Shown: positions 1 through 10,662 of the stretch, piece after piece
Layout of the letters: the number at the start of each line of letters is the position of its first letter
Numbering within the stretch: the stretch's first letter is position 1
NCBI RefSeq assembly: GCF_000001735.4
Contig: NC_003074.8
Span: 19,475,261-19,539,260, forward strand
Length of the DNA stretch: 64,000 nucleotides
Source: Arabidopsis thaliana
Taxonomy: Eukaryota > Streptophyta > Magnoliopsida > Brassicales > Brassicaceae
Reading direction: 5' to 3'
Notes under the pieces: model-generated
What the model was told of the DNA's origin: nothing
The model's database searches: none
Seen by the model: only the letters and a program-made list of their open reading frames with translations
Made by a program: the position numbers and the translations under genes

Positions 1-378
1 TTCTCCAAAAAGCCTAAACGTCCCTCGTCTACTTACCGTCACTGCCACTCCTCCATCTCCTCCGCCACACCCTCCTCCACGCCTTTGGCCACCGCATCCG
101 TCGCCGTGGAGAAAGATTCTGACGATCCGTACCTAGATTTCCGGCAGTCTATGCTTCAAATGATACTAGAGAACCAGATTTACTCGAAAGATGAACTTAG
201 AGAGCTTCTTCAATGTTTCCTCAGCCTCAATTCTCACTATCATCACGGCATCATCGTCCGTGCCTTCTCGGAAATATGGGAAGACGTTTCCTCCGCCGCT
301 GCTTCCGCCGTCGAAGCGTCCCCTCTCATCACCCGTCATGTGTCACGTGCGTCACGTGATTACTATAACTATTACTAG
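1..378 (+). CDS. OFP6: OVATE family protein, C-terminal part (5' end outside window)
   Basis: Frame 1 is open from the first base to a TAG stop at 378, giving about 125 residues of a protein that begins before the window. The second half carries the OVATE domain signature: DPYLDFRQSMLQMI, then a leucine-rich helix ending LLQCFLSLNSHYHH, then a helix ending FSEIW. A Ser/Pro-rich stretch precedes it. OVATE family proteins are plant transcriptional repressors that bind TALE homeodomain proteins and influence cell elongation and organ shape. Order relative to OFP18 and ZRK fits At3g52525 (OFP6), recalled from memory. Family assignment is firm, the member name less so. No intron is seen in the visible part, as is usual for this family. 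Confidence 0.88.
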   Translation, partial: FSKKPKRPSSTYRHCHSSISSATPSSTPLATASVAVEKDSDDPYLDFRQSMLQMILENQIYSKDELRELLQCFLSLNSHYHHGIIVRAFSEIWEDVSSAAASAVEASPLITRHVSRASRDYYNYY

Positions 379-1544
379 CTAGGCTATATAATCAATGAAA
401 ATAAAAATAGCTATCTATCTCGTATTTATGTTTTTGTTAGGGAAGTAACGTTACCGTGATCCTAATAACACTTTTTAATTAGGAATATGCCACGTCATCA
501 GTATAATGACACGTGGAATAAAAGTGATAATGCTCTTACTTTATTTATCCTTAGCTTTGGTTCTTTTATCTTTAGCTTTGGTATCTTCATTATTCGTCTT
601 GATACCGTAGCAATGATGGTAAGATAGATGCTAATGTATTATAACTCTGTGTATGTGGATTGTGGTTTGTGGACCTATATTAATCTTCAGGTATTGTAAT
701 TAAGTAACATCTTTATTTGTTTTTGTTGCGTAGTTATAATCAGCCAAAAAACGAATTGGGATAGATGACATATTTCAAAGGTTTTCGTCACTCGTGACTC
801 TCTCTGGTAGTGACGTGAATGTTCCCAACTACACGTTAAATTTTATTTATTTTAAGTTACAGTACGATGTCTGTAAATTTTCTGATCTTTAATTAAAATA
901 TATAATCTTTTGTACAACAAATTTAGATCCTTAACAAAAAATGACAAAAATAAACAAAATTAGATCTGCGTCGACAGAAACAAGATCAACGCTGTTAATG
1001 TAGAAAATAGTATACGACATGAGAGATTAGAGACTTGTAGGTCCACACTAGTTTTATTCGAACAGTATATGAATTCACTTGCATGCGAAATTAGTTTTGT
1101 CATAACTGAATATAACTAGAAATTTTTGACAAAAATGAAAAACAAGAAAGTATAAATTAATGTTAGGAAAATAAGAAAAGATGATACAATATAAGTATTT
1201 ATATAGACCATGGATTACGATTCTTGTTTAAAATCAAATGAGTAAGTGTACGGTGACAATAATAACCTGTCCAAGTACGTAATTATATATATGCCAGAGC
1301 TCTTGAGTGTGGAGTGGACAATGAAGCACGTCGAAAGCTTGTGGCTTTGGGCGATGATAATATGCATCATGCATGTGCATGAGAGAACACATATTTAAGC
1401 TTCGCAATAATTATTAGAAAGAGAAGATAATAATACTGATAATTGATAATCATTACATTACTACACGAGTATTTAATTATTTGTCAACTACGACGAATTT
1501 TTTGGCACACACATGTACACATATCGTATATATATGTATAAAAA
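379..1544. other. Intergenic, downstream of OFP6
   Basis: AT-rich sequence with no convincing coding frame. A CACGTG G-box core lies at 510-515, next to an ACGTCA-like site near 492. A CATGCA (RY-type) cluster lies at about 1362-1380. No gene can be tied to these motifs. Confidence 0.5.
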
Positions 1545-1883
1545 TTGTATTACATGTTATGGTATGATGCTAGTATCCGACTTGTTATAAATTTTTGTAA
1601 TCATGAAGTTTTGTCAAGTTGGGCACTAAGGTCCAACGGACATTTTTATGACATCAAGTGTGAACTTTTGTCAATGTGGATTGTCAAAAAGAACCAACAT
1701 TTTCCCCCAAAATTTACCTATGTCCCCATTGATTTAGTGAGTTTTTACACCCATCACTACAAAAGGTTTGACGAACTGTTAGAAAATGTAATCGTTACGA
1801 TTAAGAAGACGAGCGATGTTGGAAAGTTCATCCAAATTCACAACATGTTTTTTCAACAAAACAAAAAAAAACTAAATCCGTGA
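1545..1883 (+). other. Unrecognised 112-codon open frame
   Basis: An open frame of 112 codons starting at a non-ATG codon. Its longest plausible segment is the C-terminal half, with a mixed charged and hydrophobic pattern around YTHHYKRFDELLENVIVTIK. I recognise no domain. It sits alone in AT-rich DNA between OFP6 and a retrotransposon remnant, so it may be a relic of a transposon protein or a chance frame. No splice signals or flanking exons were found to extend it. Confidence 0.12.
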
Positions 1884-2880
1884 AGGAATTCTAAAGCTTC
1901 TTAAACTTTTTTAAAAAGTAGGAAGTGTTTGGGCTAACAATAGACTGTTATGTACTCCATATATACAGTTTTACTGATGAGCATAATTTTTTTTTTTTTT
2001 TTATAATCTGTTTTTTGATATTTTCATTTTTAAACAGTTTGAAACTTTTAAAGGACATTGATTCAATTAGAGGTAGGGACTATTTTTTTTTTTTGTAGGG
2101 ACTATTTTTTTGTAGGGTTGGGATCCTGGAATGCTAGTTTCCAGGGTTTGAATGTTTGAACAGTTTCGGATATCTGAACAAATCTTTTAAAGTTTGAGCG
2201 TTAAAATAATATCAGCCAAATACATATGGGCGGCGATATGTCGTCATAACTTCTCATTAAATGGAAAATGTTAAGTTATGTGTTACATTTTTACATTTAA
2301 ATTTGTAAGATTATGATCTCCATATCAATGCCTTATTCCGATGCCTTAGATGTTCCGGAGCTCCATTTTAGTGTCTCTAAGTTGGAATTTCTAAAATTTG
2401 CGGAAATAATATCACGCAAAACTCCTATATGTTACTTTATATATATCTCAATGTATATACATACATTTTTTTATGTATATAAATAGTATGAATATACATA
2501 CTTTAGTGACTATTTACCTTAGTTTGTTGATTTACATTTCGGGATTTTTGTTTTTTATCACTCATTCATGTTCTTAGAAAATCCAAATTACGAACATTAT
2601 TATTACAAACTCGATCGAGAAAAATTAGCAAATGCCATCAACACCTGATGCTACTATATATATGATCATATGTATATATGTGTAATGTGTGTGTTGTGTT
2701 GTGTTGTGTTGTATATGTGATATATATGATCATAAAGATAAACTTCATATTAATGGTGAACTGTATATAATCAATGGCTAGCTAGCTATAAATATAGAAC
2801 CCAACTACCCAAATAAATACTACTATATCGTAATCAATAAATTCAACTAAATCTCAGATTAGACTTTACCAATACAAGAG
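1884..2880. other. Intergenic AT-rich spacer
   Basis: No gene seen. T-tracts lie at 1989-2002 and near 2084-2094, with a short duplicated phrase (TAGGGACTATTTTTTT) around 2077-2111. A pentanucleotide microsatellite is listed separately. Confidence 0.4.
2691..2712 (+). repeat. Microsatellite (GTGTT)4
   Basis: Four perfect GTGTT units followed by GT. The sequence TATATATGATCATA occurs on both sides, so this is a small low-complexity patch. Confidence 0.8.
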
Positions 2881-2950
2881 AAATGAGTCATTAATTATGA
2901 GTTCACGAATTGTGACTGTTAACTGTTAAATGAGTCATTAATTATGAGTT
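2881..2950 (+). repeat. 23-bp direct repeat at the edge of the copia remnant
   Basis: The 23 bases at 2881-2903 recur exactly at 2928-2950, 47 bp apart. The second copy covers the point where gag coding similarity stops. Such short duplications are often left by end-joining repair at a deletion breakpoint; that origin is inferred. Confidence 0.7.
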
Positions 2951-3191
2951 GATCTTGCCTCGTCCAAAAAGTGTATGCAGGATTGGTAGTGACAGCACCA
3001 TTCTCCATAATGGTCGATGATGGAGCATGAGTAGATCCATCGATGTAGCCGGCAAGGTTGTAGCCATTGAGTAAGGCTTGGACTTGGCGTCTCCACATAA
3101 GAAAGTTGTTGGACGTAAGTTTCGTGACATTGGCCATGTTGACATGGAGAAGAGTGGAGGACTCGGGAACAGCAACAGTGTCAGAAGCCAT
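2931..3191 (-). mobile_element. Ty1/copia retrotransposon remnant, N-terminus of gag
   Basis: On the minus strand an ATG at 3191 opens MASDTVAVPES..., followed by VTKLTSNNFLMWRRQVQALL and GYIDGS. This is the conserved N-terminal pattern of plant copia gag (tolerate-the-substrate 'N(Y/F)xxWRxQ' motif). A primer-binding site and a possible LTR lie just upstream in the right order. The reading frame is cut after about 85 residues at the 23-bp duplication, and no protease, integrase or reverse transcriptase follows, so the element is dead. Confidence 0.75.
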
Positions 3192-3293
3192 TGTGACACG
3201 AAGAGAAACGAAAAAAAAAAAAAAAAAAATTAAGGAAGAAGAAAGAAACAAAGAAAAAGCGGCTTAGTGTTTAGGTTTAGGTATAGATCGTTA

Positions 3294-3305
3294 GCTCTGA
3301 TACCA
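3294..3305 (-). mobile_element. Copia primer-binding site (initiator tRNA-Met)
   Basis: The minus strand reads TGGTATCAGAGC, the standard plant copia primer-binding site complementary to initiator tRNA-Met. It lies about 100 bp upstream of the gag ATG, as expected between the 5' LTR and gag. The 5' LTR should therefore start at 3306 and continue to larger coordinates. A TG start on the minus strand near 3528 is a possible far edge, but the inner edge lacks a clean CA, so LTR limits are uncertain. Confidence 0.75.
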
Positions 3306-3708
3306 TATAGAATAGGAGGCTTGATTCTCATTAGAATGATAATTACAGTATATATAGAGAATACATTAGAGAGACTTAGGTATTAAACAAAGACTAATCT
3401 ATCCTTTACTTATTTACTCTACAAGTACTAACTAAAAACAACAAAAGTAAAAATAGCAATCTCAAATTGAGATTTTCGTGCTCCTCCATAATGGCGTCAT
3501 CAGAGCTTCTTGAATTTTAACCTCTACACATTTACTCTTCCAATTTGAATGAGCTAGTTATATACTATTTTACGTGAGGGTTTCATACTAGCTCGGTCTC
3601 GAAAACGGGATGTGTAAAGTAGACTAAATGTAGATACAAGAAAGAAAAAAAGCTACGATGGACTAATTTGGTTTGGCTCTTGCTAACATTTACCCAATGA
3701 AAGAATTT

Positions 3709-3757
3709 GGTTTCACAGAGTTATGATAGGAATATGGTTTCACAGAGTTATGATAGG
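3709..3757 (+). repeat. Two-copy tandem repeat (22 bp, period 27)
   Basis: A 22-bp phrase beginning GGTTTCACAGAG occurs at 3709-3730 and again at 3736-3757. It sits about 70 bp upstream of the F-box pseudogene. Confidence 0.7.
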
Positions 3758-3826
3758 TCTACGTCGACCTATCAGGATTTTCAAGTGACTTAGTCTAGGG
3801 AGTAGTGAACTAGTTGGAGATAGTTA

Positions 3827-4957
3827 GATATCACTGAGGATCTATTGTTGGAGATACTAGTGAAATTACCAGTGAAACAGGTGACGAGGGCAATGCGCGT
3901 CTCACAACACTGGTATTCCGTAATCTCCTCCAGCTATTTTACCTATCGTTTCCTTGAATCACCAGCATCGTCGAAACGACCACGTTTGCTCATGTCTCTT
4001 GTGGACGAGGAAGACCAGAACAGGTATGATTTTCTTTCATCAACGTCCATTAATGATCGCGGAGATACGTCTATGTTCGATGAAATTCTGAAGATGCCGG
4101 GATGGGAGGCTACTTCGTGAATGCTCTTCGAGGCTTGATTTGTGTTAGACTTGGAAAAAGAGTGCGAATATGTAACCTAACCACCAAGCTACGTGTGGCA
4201 TTACCATTAATAAGATCAAGTTTTTGGTTGAAGCTAATGACAATATTTGGAATTATTTCAGAATTCAGTTTGGTTGAAGATAAAAATGTTAAAGAATTTT
4301 TCGTTTATGCTGAAAAAAGAAATTTTCCCGTTTATTGGGCTGACCCATTTAATATCACATACATATGTCTTTTTTCTTTATATGTATAGATAACCAAACA
4401 ACAAAAGGATATATTGGTATATTGGTTTATTAAAGCAAACAACTTATTATGGAGCTTGGACTTATAAGAACACATGTGTGGTTATGAGTTTTGACTTTGC
4501 TTATGAAGAGTTTAATATGATTGAATTACCCGTTGAGGCTTGCATTGTTTGACAAAAATATCGAGCGAGCCTCATTAACTACGGAGGCAAGTTAGCTGTT
4601 TTAGAATACTCCAGCCTTTCGTCTAATGACAATGTGGACCTGTGGGTTATGGAGGATGCAGGGAATATGCAGTGGTCAAATAAGAATCTGGTCTTACCTC
4701 TTTCACAAATGAAGTTTTTCCATGGCGATAAGTTGGAGATACAATGCATGAGTCGATGCAGTCAGATTAGGCTGGTAAAGACAAATATCAGAGCGTTTGA
4801 AACTAGACACTCTGTCATATATGATTTGGAGAAGAACAAAATAAGAAGCCTCGCAATAAAGAAATTCTCACGTCTCTGGTTTTTGGATATAGAGAGGTCT
4901 TTGCATTGGACTATTTGGGAGGATGATCTTGAGAGCATTATGTATTTAGAGACCTAA
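3827..4957 (+). pseudogene. F-box protein with F-box-associated (type 3) domain, broken
   Basis: The intact ancestor would be an F-box substrate receptor of SCF ubiquitin ligases. The F-box is readable as DLLLEILVKLPVKQVTRAMR, with SQHWYSVISS and YFTYRF following. It lacks a start: an in-frame TAG lies at 3821-3823 and no ATG precedes the F-box. A one-base deletion near 4103 shifts the frame (from MPGWEATS to MGGYFVNALRGLICV). A stop closes the second frame at 4387-4389. Around 4440-4632 the frame again gives YGAWTYKNTCVVMSF and NYGGKLAVLEYSS, but a TGA interrupts it near 4550. The last part, DLWVMEDAGNMQWSNK to the stop at 4957, is open. The defects make it a pseudogene with high probability. 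Confidence 0.85.
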
Positions 4958-5836
4958 ATTAAGTTTGAATAATACCACTTTGAGCTCCTATAATTAAAAA
5001 TATTTTAAATTAGTACATTTATGATTTTAATACAGAGAGATTTTAAATGTCTAAATGTTCTGAATATGGATACAATTAGAATAGAGGAGCCGAGGCAATG
5101 AAACTTTCACATCAAGGAATTCTTGGTTAACAAAAGAACCCCTCGGCTTAAATAGTTAGTAGTTTTGAGATTTTACCTCTAGTAAGACCCATCAAACATC
5201 TCAATGTTTCTCTTCTTCTTCTAAGCTTTTTTAACTAGTCTTATGCATGGAGAAGCATTCTTGTAGCTCAGCGACTCTTAACAACAAGATTGAGAAAGAT
5301 AACTCGCAACTATCTTTTCTCCGATAAAATGGTTCTCAAAGACACGTCGATGCCTCCCTTTGATCTACCAGAATCTTTCACCGTCTTAATCCTTTTCCGT
5401 ACGTTATGCATACAATTCTATTTTAAGCGCATGTCCTCTATAAGAAGTTTCATGTTTCAAATAACCCTCAAAAACCTATATAGTACCTATAACTAGTACA
5501 ATCAGTTATTTTTAGAAGACGAGTTCACAAAACAGAGCTTATCATAAAAACCAATCAAAGACCACCAATTACTCAATTTGCTGATCAATGAATTGATACT
5601 TGAATTGTTTAACGTGATAATGATTCTTACACGCACCTACTTATCTGTTCAGTGATCAGCTTCATGGTTCTCTTTATCAATCCATCTTAATTGGCTTGTT
5701 ATTATCTGTGTGCACAACAAGTACGTATGTGACTATGTGTTTTTCTTTTGACGCCGTAATTCTTTGAAAGTTTTGTGATATGTGTTTATTTTTCATGTCA
5801 CGAGAGGGGTAGGAAGAAGATCCATATGTACTGTGT
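4958..5836. other. Intergenic, no gene recognised
   Basis: Short open frames only (for example 5290-5496), none with a recognisable domain. No repeats of note. Confidence 0.4.
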
Positions 5837-7853
5837 CTATGTGTATATGAGAGAGATGGGAAAACAAGTAGTGTGTATCAAAGACAGAAAACACTGCAAC
5901 CTTTTATATTGTGTAGTAGTCACGGAAAATGTAAGAAAGTCAGAGCAGAAGTGGACACTATACCGGGAATGATAAATGATAGTTATACAGCTCTCAGAAA
6001 TGAAAGAGACTATATATACCATTTCTTTTTTCTCGACATCAGTAACAGTTTCAGTAAGGCGCCTCAAGAAAGCTAGGACAGAGAGCCTATCACCAGCTGC
6101 AAGTCTCTCTTGTACCCAGATGCACGCATTCATCTGAAAAATCAGAGAGGACTAGTTACAAGAATCATATGCAAACAGAACGATAACGTATTTGAGCCAT
6201 GCGTACTTCGCTTAGTCTATATCTTAATGTTTCATATTCATATCTCCTTCCTAATTGTGATTACATACAAATCTAATGAATGTGAATAAAGAAGATAAAT
6301 TCCTGCAAATCCACAAGGCAAGTGGCTCAAATACACAAATTGTCAAATTCATCCTAAACCAACAAGAAAATAGGCTCAAACATGCAAAGATTCATAAACC
6401 CACAAGGCAATAAGCTCACACACACAAGATTCATCCATATCCACAAGGCAAGAAGCTCAATCGCACAAACTCGAACAAGGTTATAGAATCAATCGAACAC
6501 AAGTTCGTATTTCTCATTCAATCGGTCTAAGTACTCAAAATCCACAAGGCAGTGCAACCTGAACCTCCTCAAAGATTTGTATAGCTTTTACGTTGTTGAG
6601 TAATAGATCAGTTGGCTTATTTGTCTACTATTGACCCCCTGTCCTCTGTGTTCGATTCCACTTATTACATACTTTAGCCCATTTTTCAAGAAATAGTTGT
6701 TTTCTTTACTTGTATGTAGCTGGTTTTATTTTTGTTATTGATTCTATTTCTTTTTTTCTCTTTTGCATTTCAACTTTTTATACGATAACAACTAAATGCT
6801 TTAAATTTTTGCAATATATAACTTTTTTTAGCTTGGTTTCCTTTTAAAAAGTTTTAAAACAACATGTAAATTTCGAATACTATTTTTATTTAGTTGGTTT
6901 ATTATTAATAAAATTTAAATCAACATGTTAGTCTCTAATATATTATGTAACAGTTATTTTGCGGGTATTTTATTTTAAGAAATTTACTAATATTTTATTT
7001 AAATTATCACTCCTGTAAAAATATTTTCTAGCTCTGTCACTGAGTAATCCAAACCACAAGGAAAGAGAATCAAACACAACAAATTCGAATAGATTACAAA
7101 ATCAATCGCACAAAAGTTCGCATTTCTCATTCAATCGTTCTACGTAAACCAAATTCAAAAGGCAAGAGCATCAAACACCACGAATTCCAACTGATTACAG
7201 AATCAATCGCACATAAATACTTATTTAGAATCGAGGTTTCACATTTCATCATTCTTAGTACTCCAGATCCACAAGTCTCCAAAGGTTTAAGTCGTCAACT
7301 CGAAAATGCCCAAATTTGAACAGAATCAAACGCAAGTTCGTGTTAAGCTTCAAGGTTTCACATTCCATCGTTCTAAGTAAACGTTATTCGAAATCTAGGC
7401 AAATATACATAAGAATTAGTTTTGATCTTTGTCGATTTAAAAGCCTAAAGAACCTAAAATCGACTGTGTATAAGGGATTAAGAATATTGAGATTTGGTTC
7501 GGGTTTTCGGTTTACCCTTTCGGGTATCGGGTAATACCCGAACACGAACTGATACCCACATGTACACTAATATAAGACCCATCAGTGTAAAATCGATATA
7601 CACGTACCCGCCCCGAACCAATTTTTTCGGTTCGGTTCCAGTTCGGGTATTCGGGTACGGTTTTTATGTCCAAACCTAAATCGAACGAAAACAAAACAAT
7701 TGAAAGAAAATCCAAAATAAAGGAGTTATACTATAATGTAAGCAAAATCGAAATAAAAAAATTGCACTAGTAACAGATCCATACCTTAGTCTCAAGGAGA
7801 AACATCTCGTAAAGCATCAGGTTCACTTCAATGATTAAGTTTGGGTTCGTCAT
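5837..7853 (-). CDS. Small two-exon gene, family not recognised
   Basis: Two coding blocks on the minus strand join in frame. Exon 1, 7853-7785, encodes 23 residues (MTNPNLIIEVNLMLYEMF, then LLETK) and ends at a clean donor AAG/GTATGG. Exon 2 starts at 6133 after TTTTTCAG and continues with MNACIWVQERLAAGDRL and SVLAFLRRLTETV; its frame stays open to a stop at 5837. The join would give about 121 residues. The first 65 or so look like genuine helical protein sequence, while the tail after VEKKEM looks like read-through, so a further splice or an earlier end is possible. The 1.65-kb intron carries a degenerate repeat array and a SINE-like insertion. I do not know the family, and no function is claimed. 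Confidence 0.5.
6305..7290 (+). repeat. Degenerate repeat array around CCACAAGGCA units
   Basis: The phrase CCACAAGGCA, usually followed by an AAGCTCA-like segment and CACAAA, recurs near 6310, 6400, 6440 and 6541. Weaker versions (CACAAGGAAAGAG, CAAAAGGCAAGAGC, CACAAGTCTCC) occur at about 7055, 7158 and 7270. Alternating phrases such as AATCAATCGCACA and TCATTCAATCG are also repeated. The array lies wholly inside the intron of the preceding gene model and is interrupted by the 6605-7040 insertion. Confidence 0.6.
6605..7040 (+). mobile_element. SINE-like insertion with 8-bp target duplication
   Basis: The octamer TGAGTAAT flanks this segment exactly (6597-6604 and 7041-7048). The segment interrupts a repeat array that otherwise continues across it. 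Near its 5' end are tRNA-like sequences, TAGATCAGTTGGC (A box-like, 6603-6615) and GTTCGATTCC (B box-like, about 6650-6659), spaced as in a polymerase III promoter. No terminal inverted repeat is seen. An 8-bp duplication would also fit a hAT element, so the class is inferred. Confidence 0.42.
7486..7680. repeat. GGTTCGGGT-rich palindromic repeat
   Basis: Phrases GGTTCGGGTTTTCGGTTT, CGGGTATCGGGTAATACCCG, CCCGAACC and CGGTTCGGTTCC form imperfect inverted copies across about 190 bp. Such GGTTCGGGT blocks are common in dispersed Brassicaceae repeats and MITE-like elements. I cannot define its ends. Confidence 0.4.
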
Positions 7854-9606
7854 TGTTGTTGAATGGGATGATAGAGAAGACGATGATAAAGCGCGAACTA
7901 ACTTCCCACTGAAAACAAAGACCTTTCTATTAATATAGACTAGGTGTTTGAAGTCACTGGTTGCATAATTTTGTTTTTAAACAAATTTAATTTATAAGAA
8001 ATATCGGTATAAAGTTATGTATTTTCTCTTTGATTTGGTATAATGCATGATTTATTAACATTCGATTTTAACAAAAATATAAAAATATAAATTCAAAAAT
8101 ATTATATTTTCTTACAATTTTATATTTTTAAAAAAGCAAATATAATCAATTTCAAGAAATATGGTATCTTTTGACTTGTTTAAATCTTTTCGCTTTGCTA
8201 CTATTGACATAAGTTTTTCTTGAGTATCTCTTGTGCACTTAACAGAAAAAATCATTAGAAATATCAACAATTTATTCACTGTTTTCAATAAATAGACTCA
8301 TTCTCACATACGTTTGATTATTATGAGTTTAAAACATTCAATTTTGTTTGTTCATGAAAAATCACATACTCTTAACAAAAAAAATAATTAGAATCAAACA
8401 TTTACCATCATTGTGTCTTAATTATTGTTAGTATATGTTATTGTATTAAAATCATATTCTTAGAAGACCAAATTCTCCATTACCAATTAGTCTACTTAGC
8501 ATTTTTTTTCTAAGTTGAAAAATATAATGTGAATGTTTAACTAAAATTAATATTTACTTATATTAATAACACTCAATTTTAATATTTACACTCAATTAAT
8601 ATATATGCATAAAATCTGTAACTGAAGTATGAAATAAATACTAATAAAAATAATTAAATATTGACTATAAATTCAATAATGTATAATAAAAAATTAGAGG
8701 TAAATCTATAAAAAAAAAAGTGAGGTGAAAGTAAATATCTATTTGAAATTTTGTGAGAAGTATAGAGCTCTCTACTCAAAAGAGTTACTTTCTTAAAATT
8801 AAATCACTTGATATTACTAGAGCAGTTAAACCCATAAATTAAATTAAATCTGTGACACAAACATATTTATGTAATTATATCTATGATTTGATTAGATAAA
8901 TTTTTAATATTTATTTTTGAATTTAAAAAACAAAAAAAATAATCAAAAATTCAAAATGAAACAATAGTAAATTGAGATGCCAAGTGGACCAATAGGAAGG
9001 TAGTGAAACTTTACTTTTATATATACATGATTTTTTCATTTTTTCTCTCTGTTTATTATTCATTTAACATAAAAAGACAATATTACCCTCCATATAACTC
9101 ACAATATTTCCACAGTTTTTCACATTATATTTTTCTCTACAATGTTTATCCTCGAATTAGGAAAACTGAAGAAGAGCAGCTTCGTTTTCAGAACCTTCCC
9201 AGGTATGTTGTTGCTTTTCAGAAATTATCTAGATATGGGTTCTTCTTTCGATTCTTTTTTAATCATGAGATAATTTTTGATATATGGTAGTTGTTGAATC
9301 ATAAGAGAACTTTTGACTAGATTCGTTTTTTTCTTCAAAATTTGAGTGTTGTTGATTGCTTTTGTATGAAACTTGTCAAAAAAAAAAACTTGTCAAAAAG
9401 ATTTTGAGTATAGGCAGTAAAAGATTTTAGATTCAAGGTTTTCAACTTTGAGATGATTAGTTTTCGACGGATAGAAGAGAAATCCGATGAATGAATGAAT
9501 CTGCCTTTAGGTAACATATGATTCAACCTATTCATAAATTACTTATTCAAAGCAAGAGATATCTGAAAACAGAGAAAGATTCATTACAAGGAAAGAGTTT
9601 CAAACT
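7854..9606. other. Intergenic, very AT-rich
   Basis: No protein gene seen. At 9140-9201 the plus strand has a GAAGAAGAGCAGC-type stretch ending in CCCAG/GTATG, resembling a transcribed leader with a splice donor, but no following exon could be identified. A non-coding or antisense transcript of the pseudokinase is possible. Confidence 0.35.
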
Positions 9607-10662
9607 TTACACAGAGTAGTTGACTTGATCAATTTGTTCTTTGTCCTGTTCGGATGAAGACGCTTTGAAAAGTTCTTCTATCCCCTTAAGCTCTTTGGCG
9701 ACATCGATCATTGTAAGCACGTCTTGTCCTGGCCAGAATCTGATACATCTCAAAGCAAGCCCAAAAAACGTTTCCACTTGCACAGCAGATGCTTCACTCT
9801 CACCGTTCCATATGTTTGAATCTATGACATACATGAACTGATCCGCTAATTCTTCACCACAACCAGGAAATGGGAATCCAAACTCCCCAATGATAGCAGA
9901 TAACCAGGTTAGGCCAAGCTCTCCGCCTAGAAGAAACAGCATTGTAACTCCAAAGCTATAGACATCAAACTTTTCGGAAACTAAACCTGTTCCATTATAC
10001 TCCGGATCAACGGATACCCCATAAACTACTTTATCATCATACACAGATGATTCTCCCTCAGGGATCGATATTCTCAAACAGAAAGAAGAGAGCTTCGCAG
10101 TCCCATCTTCGTCCAAGAATATGTTTTGAGGTCTTACATCCCTGTTGATTATGACTCGAGGAAAAGCTGTGTGAAGATAAGCTACCGCATTTGCAATATC
10201 CTTCCCGATCTTTAACCTTGCACTCCAAGGTAACGGAGTACCGTCCATGTCCTCGAGTTTTAGAGGTCCTTTCTCTGCTAACTCACAAACCAGAACCGGT
10301 TTATAAAACTCCACACAGCAACCCAACAGCTTCAAAACGTTCTTGTGACTGCTCATCATCGACAAAACCGCTATATCGCGGTAAACATTTTCAGGAGAAG
10401 AAAAAAGGACATAATCTCCTTCCCATTTCTTGATGAGTACTCTCCGTTCTTCTATAGTACCCTTGTACCATATAAATCTATCTTTTGCTATGATATGATC
10501 TGCGTCGAAGTTGTTTGTTGCTTTAAGAATTTGATCAGACGAAAACATTCGGATTGGATTGTATTTACCATCTGAACACGCGATTAGCTCCTCGTGCAAC
10601 AAGCTCCCGTTCTTGTCTGAATGTTTCCTTGTCTCACTCTCCGTTTTGAAAAAACCCTTCAT
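9607..10662 (-). CDS. ZRK-type receptor-like cytoplasmic pseudokinase
   Basis: Intronless, 351 codons from the ATG at 10662. N-terminal order MKGFFKTESETRKHSDKNG, then FSSDQILKATNNF, then WYKGTIEERRVLIKKW, matches the Arabidopsis ZED1-related kinase (ZRK) family, whose members act as adaptors of the NLR immune receptor ZAR1. Catalysis looks lost. The glycine-rich loop is absent. The VAIK-type lysine survives in LIKKW. HRD is NRD and the loop reads NRDVRPQNIFLDED. The DFG position reads SFC within AKLSSFCLRI, so the metal-binding Asp is missing. C-lobe features such as EKFDVYSFGVTML remain. By order it should be At3g52530 (recalled). It has no transmembrane segment or signal peptide. Immune function is inferred from the family, not shown here. 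Confidence 0.88.
   Translation of the reverse strand: MKGFFKTESETRKHSDKNGSLLHEELIACSDGKYNPIRMFSSDQILKATNNFDADHIIAKDRFIWYKGTIEERRVLIKKWEGDYVLFSSPENVYRDIAVLSMMSSHKNVLKLLGCCVEFYKPVLVCELAEKGPLKLEDMDGTPLPWSARLKIGKDIANAVAYLHTAFPRVIINRDVRPQNIFLDEDGTAKLSSFCLRISIPEGESSVYDDKVVYGVSVDPEYNGTGLVSEKFDVYSFGVTMLFLLGGELGLTWLSAIIGEFGFPFPGCGEELADQFMYVIDSNIWNGESEASAVQVETFFGLALRCIRFWPGQDVLTMIDVAKELKGIEELFKASSSEQDKEQIDQVNYSV

Noticed and set aside
344-358. Two CACGTG G-box cores 9 bp apart in the last OFP6 codons, with another at 510
   Set aside because: They lie in coding sequence (SRASR codons) and no promoter is known to start there; chance or codon repetition explains them.
9003-9290. 95-codon plus-strand frame beyond the 3' end of the pseudokinase
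   Set aside because: Phe/Tyr-rich AT-driven sequence with no domain; only a leader-like stretch with a splice donor is notable and no partner exon was found.
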